A stretch of 27,800 nt of DNA, from NCBI GenBank assembly GCA_937928385.1, contig CALEZD010000068.1, positions 1 through 27,800 on the forward strand. The letters run 5' to 3'. The notes beneath the pieces were generated by a model. The model ran no database searches. It was given only the letters and a program-made list of their open reading frames with translations, and had not been told where the DNA came from. A program made the position numbers and the translations under genes. This DNA comes from an uncultured Bacteroidota bacterium (lineage in GTDB: Bacteria > Bacteroidota > Bacteroidia > Chitinophagales > Chitinophagaceae). Of this stretch, positions 1 to 8,195 are shown one piece after another; within the stretch, counting starts at the first letter, position 1; the number at the start of each line of letters is the position of its first letter.

Positions 1-229
1 CACTTGTCCCGCCCGGCGGCGAATTCCGCACAATTGGAACAAAACGCAGTATTGATTATCAATCACTTATCCTGAAAACAGGGCTAAAAAATTTCAAATC
101 AAAATCCTGGCATCAAAATGGAACATTTTACCCTTTTAACATTTTCCCCAATTACCTTATTTACCCGTTAACCTATTAACAATCAACTACCATCAACCTA
201 TTAAGGCCGTTTACCGTTATCTTAGTAAT
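1..229. other. Intergenic lead-in, no assigned gene
   Basis: No gene could be assigned. One forward frame is open from base 3 to a TAA at 177-179 and could be the last codons of a gene that begins before the window, but its translation has no recognisable motif and the DNA turns strongly AT-rich from about base 90. ACCTATTAA occurs twice, at 171-179 and about 196-204. The last 12 bases carry a possible promoter for the ATPase gene, listed separately. Confidence 0.4.
218..225 (+). promoter_or_regulatory. Possible -7 box of the P-type ATPase gene
   Basis: TATCTTAG matches the Bacteroidota -7 consensus TAnnTTTG at all but one fixed position and ends 4 bases before the ATG at 230. A transcript from it would have almost no leader. 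No TTTG -33 box is visible at the usual distance, so the call is weak. Confidence 0.3.
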
Positions 230-2818
230 ATGAATTGGTACCTGTCGGATAAAGAGGAAGTATTAAAGGAATTCAATACCACCATCAAAGGACTGAGCGA
301 TGCTGAAGTAGAATCGAGACGGAAGGAACACGGGCCTAACGAGTTGCAGGCGGCAAAGCAGCGCAGCAGGCTGGCCATATTCATCTCCCAGTTCAAAGAC
401 GTGATGATACTGATACTGGCAGTTGCCGCGGTGGTGTCATTTGTAGCCGGAGAAACTACCGATGCCATTGTTATCCTGGCCATCATAGTGGTAAATGCAG
501 TAATAGGCTACTACCAGGAGTACAATGCCGAGCAATCGGTAAGGATGCTGCAAAAAATGGCGGCGCAGCATACATTGGTATCGAGGAATGGTAAGACACA
601 GGACATTGACGCATCAGAACTGGTACCGGGTGATATCATCATACTCGAAGCGGGTAATATAGTTCCCGCCGATGCCCGGCTGATAGAAAGTGCATCGCTG
701 AAGGCGGAAGAAGCTGCCCTGACCGGCGAGAGTGACAGCATACATAAAACCACCGATGCACTGAAGGAGGAAGACCTGCAACCCGCCGACCAGGTGAATA
801 TGGTGTTTAAAGGCACCATCATCAGCAACGGTACAGGCAAGGCTGTAATAGTAGCTACCGGCATGAAAACCGAAATGGGCAAAATAGCGGGCATGCTGGA
901 TATAGAACAGCAGAAGACACCATTGCAGCAAAGGTTGGCTAAGTTCAGCAGGCAACTGGCGGTAATTGTAATAGTGATATGCGCAGCGGTATTTGGTTTC
1001 GGGCTGCTGAAAGGAGAGCCGCCCTTGCAGATGTTCCTCACAGCCTTGTCACTGGCGGTGGCTGCCCTGCCGGAGGCCCTGCTCGTAGTGGTCACCATCG
1101 GGCTGGCACAAGGGGCCAAACGCATGGTGAAGCAAAAGGCGCTGATTCGCAAGCTGCCCGCAGTAGAAACCTTAGGTTCGGTTACCTATATATGCAGCGA
1201 TAAGACCGGCACGCTGACACAAAACAAGATGACCGTCACCAATACAGAAACAGCACAAGAGCAGGAAAGCCTGCTGCTGCACGCCATGATGCTGAATAAT
1301 GAAGTAAAAGAAAACAACCATGATGACCTGATTGGCGACTCCACAGAAATAGCACTGGTGAACTACGCCCTGGAAAAAGGTTATTCGTACAGCAAATCAG
1401 CTGAGGAATACGAGATTACGGATACCCTGCCCTTCGACTCAGACCGTATGATGATGAGTACCCTGCACAAAGCCGGGGACAGGAAACTGCTGCTGGTAAA
1501 GGGCGCACCTGTGAGGATAGTGGAAAAGCTGGCTGATAAATATACCGATGCTGAGAAGGAGAAATGGTTAAAGCAAAACAGGGAATGGGCCGCCAATGGG
1601 CAACGTGTGCTTTTTTTCGCCTATAAGTACATAGATGGTAGAGTAGAAAAAATAACTCCTGAATCCGAAAGCGAACTGGAAATGCTGGGGGCTGCAGGCA
1701 TGATAGACCCGCCGCGTGAAGAGGTAATAGCTGCTATAGAAGAATGTAAAACCGCGGGCATAAAACCCGTAATGATAACCGGCGACCAGCCTGTAACAGC
1801 TATGGCCATTGCCAAAGAGCTGAAGATATCAGAAGACGGCGACAGCGTACTGACCGGGGCCGACATAAAAAAGCTGGGAGAAAACGGGCTGAATGAAAAA
1901 GCGAAATATACCGATGTATACGCACGGGTATCACCGGGGCAGAAGCTGGATATTGTAAAAGCCCTGCAACAGAATGGAGAATACGTAGCTATGACCGGCG
2001 ATGGTGTGAATGATGCCCCCTCGCTCAAGCAGGCCAACATAGGGATAGCTATGGGCATTACCGGCACCGATGTATCAAAAGAAGCGGCCCACATGATATT
2101 GTTGGACGACAACTTTGCCACTATAGTCAAGGCAGTGAAAGAGGGCAGGCGCATCTACGACAATATCCGGAAGTTTGTACTATACATACTCTCCTGCAAC
2201 CTGGCAGAGATACTTACGATACTGTGTGCGCCATTACTGGGCCTGCCCATACCCCTGCTGCCCATACATATATTATGGATAAACCTGGTGACCGACGGGC
2301 TGCCCGGCATAGCCCTGGCAATGGAACCAGCCGAAAAAGATATTATGAAACGTCCCCCGCGCCGCCCCGAAGAAAGCCTGTTTGCCGGTGGCATGTTGTA
2401 CCAGGTAATATTTACAGGTATTATACTGGCGGCTGGCGCGCTTGCGGCTCAATATTGGGCTGCCGCGCATGGTTACGACGAGCGTGCCCAGCAAACCCTG
2501 GTCTTTACGGTATTGTGTTTCTCGCAGTTGGCCAATGCCTTGTCAGTCCGCTCAGTATACAGGCCTGTATTCGCCATCAGGTTGTTTGCCAATCCTTTAC
2601 TGATAGGCTCTGTATTACTTACGGTAGTGCTGCAGGCTGGCCTGGTATATATACCTGCGTTACACCCGGTATTCAAAACAGTGTCGCTGGATAACAGCCT
2701 GCTGATGGAAATAATCATTATACCCGTAGCCTGCCTGCTGCTGATAGAATTGATAAAGCTCTTTTACTATAAGGTAATTTACAGCCGGCAATTGAAGGTT
2801 AGTAGCGCTTCTTCTTAA
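230..2818 (+). CDS. Cation-translocating P-type ATPase (P2A, calcium-pump-like)
   Basis: An integral membrane pump that should couple ATP hydrolysis to cation transport across the inner membrane. All core P-type motifs are present in order: TGES (actuator domain, residues 165-168), PEAL in M4 (281-284), DKTGTLT with the phosphorylated Asp324, TGDGVND (589-595) and NLVTDG in M6 (685-690). The M4 glutamate (Glu282) and the M6 Asn685/Thr688/Asp689 set match the ion-binding residues of SERCA/PMR1-type pumps, so Ca2+ is the most likely ion; Na+ or Mn2+ cannot be excluded. M4 reads PEALLVVVT where SERCA has PEGLPAVVT, a change next to the ion site. At 862 residues it is usual length for bacterial P2A pumps. 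The ATG at 230 is favoured because the N-terminal cation-ATPase domain begins at once. Its 3' end overlaps the convergent gene by 20 bases. Confidence 0.93.
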   Translation: MNWYLSDKEEVLKEFNTTIKGLSDAEVESRRKEHGPNELQAAKQRSRLAIFISQFKDVMILILAVAAVVSFVAGETTDAIVILAIIVVNAVIGYYQEYNAEQSVRMLQKMAAQHTLVSRNGKTQDIDASELVPGDIIILEAGNIVPADARLIESASLKAEEAALTGESDSIHKTTDALKEEDLQPADQVNMVFKGTIISNGTGKAVIVATGMKTEMGKIAGMLDIEQQKTPLQQRLAKFSRQLAVIVIVICAAVFGFGLLKGEPPLQMFLTALSLAVAALPEALLVVVTIGLAQGAKRMVKQKALIRKLPAVETLGSVTYICSDKTGTLTQNKMTVTNTETAQEQESLLLHAMMLNNEVKENNHDDLIGDSTEIALVNYALEKGYSYSKSAEEYEITDTLPFDSDRMMMSTLHKAGDRKLLLVKGAPVRIVEKLADKYTDAEKEKWLKQNREWAANGQRVLFFAYKYIDGRVEKITPESESELEMLGAAGMIDPPREEVIAAIEECKTAGIKPVMITGDQPVTAMAIAKELKISEDGDSVLTGADIKKLGENGLNEKAKYTDVYARVSPGQKLDIVKALQQNGEYVAMTGDGVNDAPSLKQANIGIAMGITGTDVSKEAAHMILLDDNFATIVKAVKEGRRIYDNIRKFVLYILSCNLAEILTILCAPLLGLPIPLLPIHILWINLVTDGLPGIALAMEPAEKDIMKRPPRRPEESLFAGGMLYQVIFTGIILAAGALAAQYWAAAHGYDERAQQTLVFTVLCFSQLANALSVRSVYRPVFAIRLFANPLLIGSVLLTVVLQAGLVYIPALHPVFKTVSLDNSLLMEIIIIPVACLLLIELIKLFYYKVIYSRQLKVSSASS

Positions 2819-3440
2819 AGTCGCCGCGCTTCCATGCCTCATAAAACTCCGCCCACGCCAGCGGGCTGAAGAGGTTGCTGGGGGGCCATTGCCCGTAGTA
2901 CACGGCCTTCTGTGCCTGCATATTCTGGTAAGCGCTCTGGTTTTCTCCTCCGTCTTTGGGTAGCGAGTAAGCCAATGCACGCAGCATCAATGCTTCTGTA
3001 TTGCGGCGGGCTACCTCATACCTGTCGTCGGGTATGTCCCAGTATTTAAAGGCGTAGTTGAACTGTTCACGCGTTGGAAAAGGACGTATGATTGTTTCCT
3101 GCAGGTAGAAGGTATCCTGCGTCATGAGTTGTACTACTGAAAAGTAGTGGCCCTTGACATCTTTCGGAATGGCAAAATCCTTAGTGCGGAAACCCAGTGC
3201 GGAGAAGGTAAGGGTATCACCCTTATGAGCTACCAGCGAGAACACCCCCTGTTCATTAGATATGGTACCGCGGTTATGGTGCTTCAGCATCACTATGGCA
3301 CCCGGCACGCCACGCAGGCTGTCAGCTGTCATCGTCACGCCGTTTATCTGTACTATATTTTCATCGTCGCCCTGTGCAAAGGTGCTGTTGGCCAGCAACA
3401 TACCTGCAATCAGCAACAGCCAATATACCTTTGTTATCAT
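2799..3440 (-). CDS. Exported CarboxypepD_reg-like domain protein
   Basis: A 213-residue secreted protein of unknown specific role. Residues 1-22 form a Sec signal peptide ending in TFA before QG, so the mature protein should be periplasmic or surface-attached. Residues about 28-110 form a carboxypeptidase-regulatory-like beta sandwich, with the typical VPGAIV, ISNEQGVFSL and DTLTFSALGF segments; in TonB-dependent receptors this fold precedes the plug, but here no barrel follows. The remaining ~100 residues are charged and aromatic, end in a basic tail, and have no recognised domain. Stand-alone proteins of this type are common in Bacteroidota. The gene converges on the ATPase gene and shares 20 bases with its end. 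No operon partner is visible. Confidence 0.8.
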   Translation of the reverse strand: MITKVYWLLLIAGMLLANSTFAQGDDENIVQINGVTMTADSLRGVPGAIVMLKHHNRGTISNEQGVFSLVAHKGDTLTFSALGFRTKDFAIPKDVKGHYFSVVQLMTQDTFYLQETIIRPFPTREQFNYAFKYWDIPDDRYEVARRNTEALMLRALAYSLPKDGGENQSAYQNMQAQKAVYYGQWPPSNLFSPLAWAEFYEAWKRGDFKKKRY

Positions 3441-3560
3441 CTCGTCAAATTTACACAGTTTCCGCCTATCTATAAAACTGATTTAGTGATATATCAATAT
3501 AAGCAATAAAACTATCAGTAATCAGTAGGTTATTTATGTGCAAAGAAAACCTGTATGCCG

Positions 3561-3568
3561 TACTTTTG
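3561..3568 (+). promoter_or_regulatory. -7 promoter box of the mrp gene
   Basis: TACTTTTG is an exact match to the Bacteroidota -7 consensus TAnnTTTG and is followed by CA. The start codon lies 33 bases downstream, giving a leader of about 27 nt. The -33 region holds only a weak TGTG at 3537-3540, with a 20-base spacer. Confidence 0.55.
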
Positions 3569-3601
3569 CACATCCTGATTTTACTTTAACAAAGGTTTAG
3601 T

Positions 3602-4702
3602 ATGATAACGAAAGAAGCGGTTTTGAAGGCTTTGGGCAATGTGGACGACCCGGATTTGGGCAAGGACCTGGTAACCCTGAATATGGTGCGAGATGTGGAG
3701 ATAGATGGTAATAATGTATCATTTACAGTAGTGCTGACTACCCCCGCCTGCCCTATGAAAGAAATGATTGAGAAAGCCTGTATCAATGCCGTTCAACTGT
3801 TGGTAAGCAAAGAAGCCGTTGTTTCAGTAAAAATGACATCGAATGTTAACAGCAACCGCAAAGACAATATGGCGGTACTCTCAGGGGTAAAAAATATAAT
3901 AGCGGTAGCATCAGGCAAAGGCGGTGTGGGCAAATCTACCGTTGCCGTCAACCTGGCTATAGGGCTGGCGCAGGAAGGTGCCAAGGTAGGTCTGCTGGAT
4001 GCTGATATATACGGCCCCTCTGTCCCAATCATGCTGGGTATACGCGAAGAACGCCCCAAAATGATGGATTCAGGCGATGGCAAAGGTAAAATAGTACCCA
4101 TAGAAAAATATGGCATCAAAGCCATGAGTATAGGCCTGCTGGTAGATGAAAAGCAGGCAGTAGTGTGGCGCGGTCCCATAGCCAGTTCCGCACTCAAGCA
4201 GTTCATTACCGATGTGCATTGGGGAGAACTGGATTACCTGGTGATAGACCTGCCACCCGGCACCGGCGACATACACCTGACACTGGTACAGGCGGTACCG
4301 GTTACTGGTGCGGTTATAGTTTCTACCCCACAGGCCGTAGCCGCTGCTGATGCCAAGAAAGCTATTATGATGTTTAAGCAGCCGCAAATCAATATACCCA
4401 TACTGGGCATTGTGGAAAACATGGCTTATTTCACACCGGCAGAACTGCCCGAAAATAAATATTACATATTTGGCAAAGGTGGCGCGCAACAGATGGCTGA
4501 ACAGTTTGAACTGCCTTTCCTGGGCGAAGTGCCGATAGTGCAGGGCATACGCGAAGGTGGTGATATAGGCATGCCCGCTGTGCTGGACCAGGCCAACCCT
4601 GCCAGCCGTATATTTATCGACCTGGCGCAGAATGTAGCCCGCAATGTATCTATGCGCAATGCGAATGTTGAACCCACTAAGGTGGTGCAGATACTGGAGT
4701 AA
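3602..4702 (+). CDS. Mrp/NBP35-family iron-sulfur cluster carrier ATPase
   Basis: A cytoplasmic P-loop ATPase of the Mrp/ApbC/NBP35 family, whose members carry Fe-S clusters to target apoproteins. Residues about 5-85 are a MIP18/DUF59 domain with the TTPACPMK segment (Cys50). The ParA-like ATPase domain follows, with a deviant Walker A, GKGGVGKST, at 105-113, then LLDADIYGPS and the DLPPGTGD segment. Many Mrp proteins have a CxxC in the MSYF-CPHC segment that holds a bridging cluster between monomers; here that segment reads MAYFTPAELPENKYY with no cysteine, which I recall as usual in Bacteroidota Mrp proteins. Cluster binding must then differ from NBP35 or use Cys50. Length (366) is normal. 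It appears monocistronic. Confidence 0.9.
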   Translation: MITKEAVLKALGNVDDPDLGKDLVTLNMVRDVEIDGNNVSFTVVLTTPACPMKEMIEKACINAVQLLVSKEAVVSVKMTSNVNSNRKDNMAVLSGVKNIIAVASGKGGVGKSTVAVNLAIGLAQEGAKVGLLDADIYGPSVPIMLGIREERPKMMDSGDGKGKIVPIEKYGIKAMSIGLLVDEKQAVVWRGPIASSALKQFITDVHWGELDYLVIDLPPGTGDIHLTLVQAVPVTGAVIVSTPQAVAAADAKKAIMMFKQPQINIPILGIVENMAYFTPAELPENKYYIFGKGGAQQMAEQFELPFLGEVPIVQGIREGGDIGMPAVLDQANPASRIFIDLAQNVARNVSMRNANVEPTKVVQILE

Positions 4703-4722
4703 GCTACCGGTAAATTTCCGTG

Positions 4723-5493
4723 TTATTTGCCGCCGTTGGCCCTAAGGTCGGCCTGGCAGTTGGCATCCAGGTCAGGAATGGCATTACCCATAAGGATGCT
4801 TAAAACTTCTGTTGTCTGTACTTTATGGTACATCAGGCATTGTTCATTATCGCAGTGCTTGCCATGCGTTTCATCCTGGTGAGGTGTCTGCATATCGCTG
4901 CCTGTGTTAACCAGCCCAAGTAAATGCCCTATTTCATGCCTCAGCACGGCAGACAATAATGTTTCCCTTGATGGCTGTGTTAGCCCGCCTGAGTTGGCAG
5001 TAATAATACCATCAAACAATGCCACCGAAGTATTTTTATAGGCTACGCCCAATACACTTTCCAAATAATAATCACCTTCTGTTACTAATATAAACAGGCC
5101 TAAAGTATCTGCATTGTTTTTGCCGGGTTTCTCAAACTTGGTGCGGTATATCTTCTCAATAGTCATCAGGTCATTAACATACAGTTTGCCGCCTTGCATG
5201 GGTATCTGCCTTTCGTGTACATACACACCACCGGGCTTGTTGCAATACCTGCCCAGGAAGTTGACTGCGTCATCTATAACGCTCTGTGGCAACTGGTGTT
5301 TGATAACATAACATATATCCAGGTTAATAGCTTTGTACTCTGATGAACTAAGCAAATCGTTGGCAGAAACGCCCACCGATCTGTTATCGTAATTGTTAGT
5401 AGGGTCAACTACAGGCACGGTATAACCTACCTTGTTATTCCTGCTACAAGACGCTAAAACGATAATAAGAAAGAATACAGTTAACCTTTTCAT
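4723..5493 (-). CDS. Lipoprotein zinc metalloprotease, metzincin-like
   Basis: A 256-residue predicted lipoprotein protease. The N-terminus is a lipoprotein signal with lipobox LASC, lipidated Cys16. The zinc site starts with HEIGH at 186-190 (His186, catalytic Glu187, His190) followed by LLG. In archaemetzincins the next ligand comes at once as HExxHxxGxxHCx4CxM; here Asn196 stands at that place and the H-C-x4-C-x-M block comes about 17 residues later (His213, Cys214, Cys219, Met221). The best reading is a metzincin with a loop inserted between the second and third ligands and Met221 as the Met-turn. I recall similar proteins in other Bacteroidota annotated as membrane metalloprotease. Substrate unknown. 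The gene is divergent from the GT22 gene and ends 20 bases from the convergent mrp gene. Confidence 0.78.
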   Translation of the reverse strand: MKRLTVFFLIIVLASCSRNNKVGYTVPVVDPTNNYDNRSVGVSANDLLSSSEYKAINLDICYVIKHQLPQSVIDDAVNFLGRYCNKPGGVYVHERQIPMQGGKLYVNDLMTIEKIYRTKFEKPGKNNADTLGLFILVTEGDYYLESVLGVAYKNTSVALFDGIITANSGGLTQPSRETLLSAVLRHEIGHLLGLVNTGSDMQTPHQDETHGKHCDNEQCLMYHKVQTTEVLSILMGNAIPDLDANCQADLRANGGK

Positions 5494-5592
5494 TTAAGTA
5501 TGATTATACAATACAACATTACAAAAAGCTTGCCTGAATAGCTGTTAAGACCCCATTCAATAACATATCATTTGCAAATAGATGTAAACATG

Positions 5593-5624
5593 TTGTTAAT
5601 TGATTGTTACCATGCCATTAACAA
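5593..5624. repeat. 8-bp inverted repeat in a divergent intergenic region
   Basis: TTGTTAAT (5593-5600) and ATTAACAA (5617-5624) are perfect inverted copies separated by 16 bases, between the divergent protease and glycosyltransferase genes. A palindrome, ATTTGCAAAT, lies at 5570-5579; its reverse strand reads TCTATTTG, one base off the TAnnTTTG box, and could serve the protease gene. Either dyad could be a regulator site; nothing identifies one. Confidence 0.25.
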
Positions 5625-5704
5625 GACTATACGGCAACGGGGGTTTACCAATATTTCGAATAATAGGTACTTATTTACTATTTTTCACAGAATTTATTAA
5701 TTAA

Positions 5705-7147
5705 ATGCAGAACTATAAACTATGGTACCGTCTCGGATTGGCCATCTTTATCATTACGGCCATATTCAGCGTTGGCTATCATAATCATGATGAACATTTC
5801 CAGGTACTGGAGTTGGCCAATTACAAAATGGAGCTGTCACCTGCAGGCGACCTGCCCTGGGAGTTTGCAGCACGCATACGCCCCGCTGTTCAACCATTTA
5901 TTGTATGGAGTATAGGCAACATCCTGCAAGGCTTAAATATCTACAACCCATTCCTGCTGGCATTTATATTACGACTGGGTATGGCGCTGCTATACTGGTG
6001 GGCCATTCTAAAGTTGACAAAACAACTGCTACCCGATTTCTCTTATCAGCGCGGTAAGTTGCTATGGGTGTTATGCGCTTTATTATTATGGTTTATTCCT
6101 TATACCAGTGTACGTTTTTCAGCAGAAGGGTTTTCAGGCATGCTCTTTTGTTTTGCCGCGGGCATATTGTTACAGCATAATGAAAACACATCCCGCCGTT
6201 ACCTGCAACTATTGTTAGCCGGTTTATTCCTGGGCTTTGCCTGGTTTGCAAGGGTGCAATTGGGTTTTGCATTGGTGGGGGTTGCTATATGGGTGTTGTT
6301 CATCAGCAAGTGGGAGTTTCGTTATTGGTCTGTTTTGCTGTTATCATTCATTATTGCCACAGGCATCTGCATTGGCATAGACTATTGGCTGTACCGGGAA
6401 TGGGTATTTACTCCATACAACTATTTTGAAGTAAACCTGCTGCACAATAAAGCATCAGAATTTGGCGTATCGCCCTGGTGGGGTTATTTCGAACTGTTCA
6501 TTATGAACGGTGTCCCGCCTCTCAGCATCGTATTGCTGATTCTGTTTTTCAGGGGAATGTGGAAGAAACCCGTACACCTGTTCACGTTGGCCTGTATCAC
6601 ATTCTTTGCCGGGCATTTTTTCATTGGCCATAAGGAAATGCGTTTCCTGTTTCCATTGATTATCCCTTTTATATACCTGGTATGTATTGGTGTGGACAGC
6701 TGGCTACACCTCCCACGACGAAAAGTATATACCATCGGGTTTAAAGTGCTGGTATTTATGAATGTCGGACTATTGGCATATAGGGCGTTCACCCCTGCGC
6801 AGGACAGTATTAAATACCAACGGTATATGTACGACCAGGCCCGGGAGGGAAGAGCCCTGCTACTCTGTGTAGAAGATAATCCCTACCAGGCAGTAACACT
6901 GAACATGAATTTTTGCAGGCATAAAAACCTGGATATTATACAGGTTGATAATTTAGACACTGTAGCTAAAACAAGCGGTAATGAAAGGGTATTCTTATTC
7001 AGCCCACGAATGTTGGATGAAGCAACCATAAAACAATATCGGCTGGAGCAAGTTTATAGTTCACTGCCGGGATGGATAAGAAAGTTCAACATTAATAACT
7101 GGCAGGCACGTACAAGGATTGGCGTGATATACAGGGTAGGCAGCTAA
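5705..7147 (+). CDS. GT22-family membrane glycosyltransferase (Alg9/PIG-B-like)
   Basis: A polytopic inner-membrane glycosyltransferase of the GT-C fold, expected to use a lipid-linked sugar donor. The GT22 signature is near the N-terminus after the first helix: NHDEHFQVLE at 27-36, matching the HPDEhFQslE motif of eukaryotic Alg9/PIG-B mannosyltransferases, with the acidic pair Asp29/Glu30 as likely catalytic residues in the first periplasmic loop. PWEFAARIRP (51-60) corresponds to the conserved TWEW...RP segment. About ten hydrophobic segments follow, and HKEMRFLFPLI near residue 315 matches the family H-K-E-x-RF-x-P motif. The last ~110 residues are soluble. Length (480) is usual. The specific sugar and acceptor are unknown. 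It ends 4 bases from the convergent FkbM gene. Confidence 0.85.
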   Translation: MQNYKLWYRLGLAIFIITAIFSVGYHNHDEHFQVLELANYKMELSPAGDLPWEFAARIRPAVQPFIVWSIGNILQGLNIYNPFLLAFILRLGMALLYWWAILKLTKQLLPDFSYQRGKLLWVLCALLLWFIPYTSVRFSAEGFSGMLFCFAAGILLQHNENTSRRYLQLLLAGLFLGFAWFARVQLGFALVGVAIWVLFISKWEFRYWSVLLLSFIIATGICIGIDYWLYREWVFTPYNYFEVNLLHNKASEFGVSPWWGYFELFIMNGVPPLSIVLLILFFRGMWKKPVHLFTLACITFFAGHFFIGHKEMRFLFPLIIPFIYLVCIGVDSWLHLPRRKVYTIGFKVLVFMNVGLLAYRAFTPAQDSIKYQRYMYDQAREGRALLLCVEDNPYQAVTLNMNFCRHKNLDIIQVDNLDTVAKTSGNERVFLFSPRMLDEATIKQYRLEQVYSSLPGWIRKFNINNWQARTRIGVIYRVGS

Positions 7148-7151
7148 CCCT

Positions 7152-7979
7152 TTACCACTTTATCTCATCACCCTCCTGTATCTCTTTCATATACTCAGGG
7201 TAAGGCATAGCCGATGGTAATAATAACAGATGGCACCTGCCCCTATGAGCTATCTGCCCGGGGCTCTCTAATAGTTTATGCTCCTTCATATAATATGCAC
7301 TGTAAATATTGGCGGTACACCAGTTCAGCACCAATTCTGCATTCTTCAGCATAGGCATTTCAGGCGGGGCGTGCATTTCTACCATAAACACGGCCTGCTG
7401 TTGCCGGGCCAACCAGGTGGCTCCGTTCAATACATAACTCTCAGCAGCCTCCACGTCTATCTTTACCAGTTGGGGCGTTATGCCCGTTTCTGTTATTATA
7501 TCATCCAGGGTGGTAGTATCTACCATATACCACGCGTTTACTGCTTTGGCGCTGTCGGCATGGCTGCCAAACATACTACCTGCTGAGCCCGTGCCCAAGG
7601 TATAAAACTTCACTTGTTCTCCTTTTCTCTCCCCTGCAAATGCATTGATATACCACTTGTTCTCCCCCATCGCGTTCCGCTCCAGGTTATGCTTTGCCTG
7701 TTCCAGGGCCTGCGGGTTGGGGTCTGCCAGCAATATAGTTTTGGTGCTATTTTTCAGGCAGGCCAATATGGAAGAATACCCCACATTCGCACCTATATCA
7801 AAAATTATTTCATATCTACTGGCCAATGCATACCACCAGGCATCATCCTTATCGGCTTTTTTGTTAATTGTACCTACTGACGCTGTTAGTTCTCTCCCCG
7901 CCAGCATTACCTGTTCAACGCCCGGTTTTTGGCCGAACAGCTTGGTCTTATATGCTGACAATAATTTTCTAATCTTCAC
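7152..7979 (-). CDS. FkbM-family SAM-dependent methyltransferase
   Basis: A 275-residue class I methyltransferase of the FkbM family, which O-methylates sugars or other small hydroxylated substrates, often in polysaccharide or glycolipid pathways. The SAM-binding motif FDIGANVGYSS is at 60-70. LLADPNPQALEQAKHNL is the acidic second strand that contacts the ribose, and LVKIDVEAAE is the D-x-E-G-like segment typical of FkbM proteins. The first ~55 residues are a helical leader. It converges on the GT22 glycosyltransferase gene with only 4 bases between stops. A shared role in cell-surface glycan building is plausible from the two families, but the genes are not cotranscribed. Confidence 0.85.
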   Translation of the reverse strand: MKIRKLLSAYKTKLFGQKPGVEQVMLAGRELTASVGTINKKADKDDAWWYALASRYEIIFDIGANVGYSSILACLKNSTKTILLADPNPQALEQAKHNLERNAMGENKWYINAFAGERKGEQVKFYTLGTGSAGSMFGSHADSAKAVNAWYMVDTTTLDDIITETGITPQLVKIDVEAAESYVLNGATWLARQQQAVFMVEMHAPPEMPMLKNAELVLNWCTANIYSAYYMKEHKLLESPGQIAHRGRCHLLLLPSAMPYPEYMKEIQEGDEIKW

Positions 7980-8029
7980 AAAATCAATGATATACGGTAA
8001 ATATACAGGATTATATCAAAAGGAGCGCA

Positions 8030-8095
8030 ATGAGATGGGTATTGTGGCGCTTTGTATTGGGTTTTCAACATCCTTCGTATTATCTTAGCCGCTGA
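8030..8095 (+). CDS. Possible 21-codon leader ORF upstream of the sigma factor
   Basis: ATG at 8030 is preceded by AAAAGGAG with a 4-base gap, one of the few clear Shine-Dalgarno-like sequences in the window. The frame gives 21 residues rich in Trp, Arg and aromatics, and stops with TGA at 8093-8095. It ends about 100 bases before the sigma factor gene. It could be a leader peptide or chance. No homologue is recognised. Confidence 0.2.
   Translation: MRWVLWRFVLGFQHPSYYLSR
8081..8088 (+). promoter_or_regulatory. Possible -7 box for the sigma factor operon
   Basis: TATCTTAG, the same octamer as before the ATPase gene, is one base off TAnnTTTG. A TTGG at 8057-8060 is a possible -33 element. 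It would give a leader of about 100 nt. A closer exact match, TAGCTTTG at 8203-8210, lies inside the start of the sigma reading frame and would put transcription start past the proposed TTG codon. Confidence 0.25.
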
Positions 8096-8195
8096 TAATG
8101 TAATTGTTAATCCCAAATTAATAAGTAACGCTACCTACCCAACTATTCCGTCAACAAGACAGTCTAATTGTGTGTAAATCATTAATACCCGTTAC

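Noticed and set aside
3..179. Open frame at the left edge that might be the end of an upstream gene
   Set aside because: No recognisable protein pattern and the DNA becomes AT-rich and repetitive; too little to call a gene.
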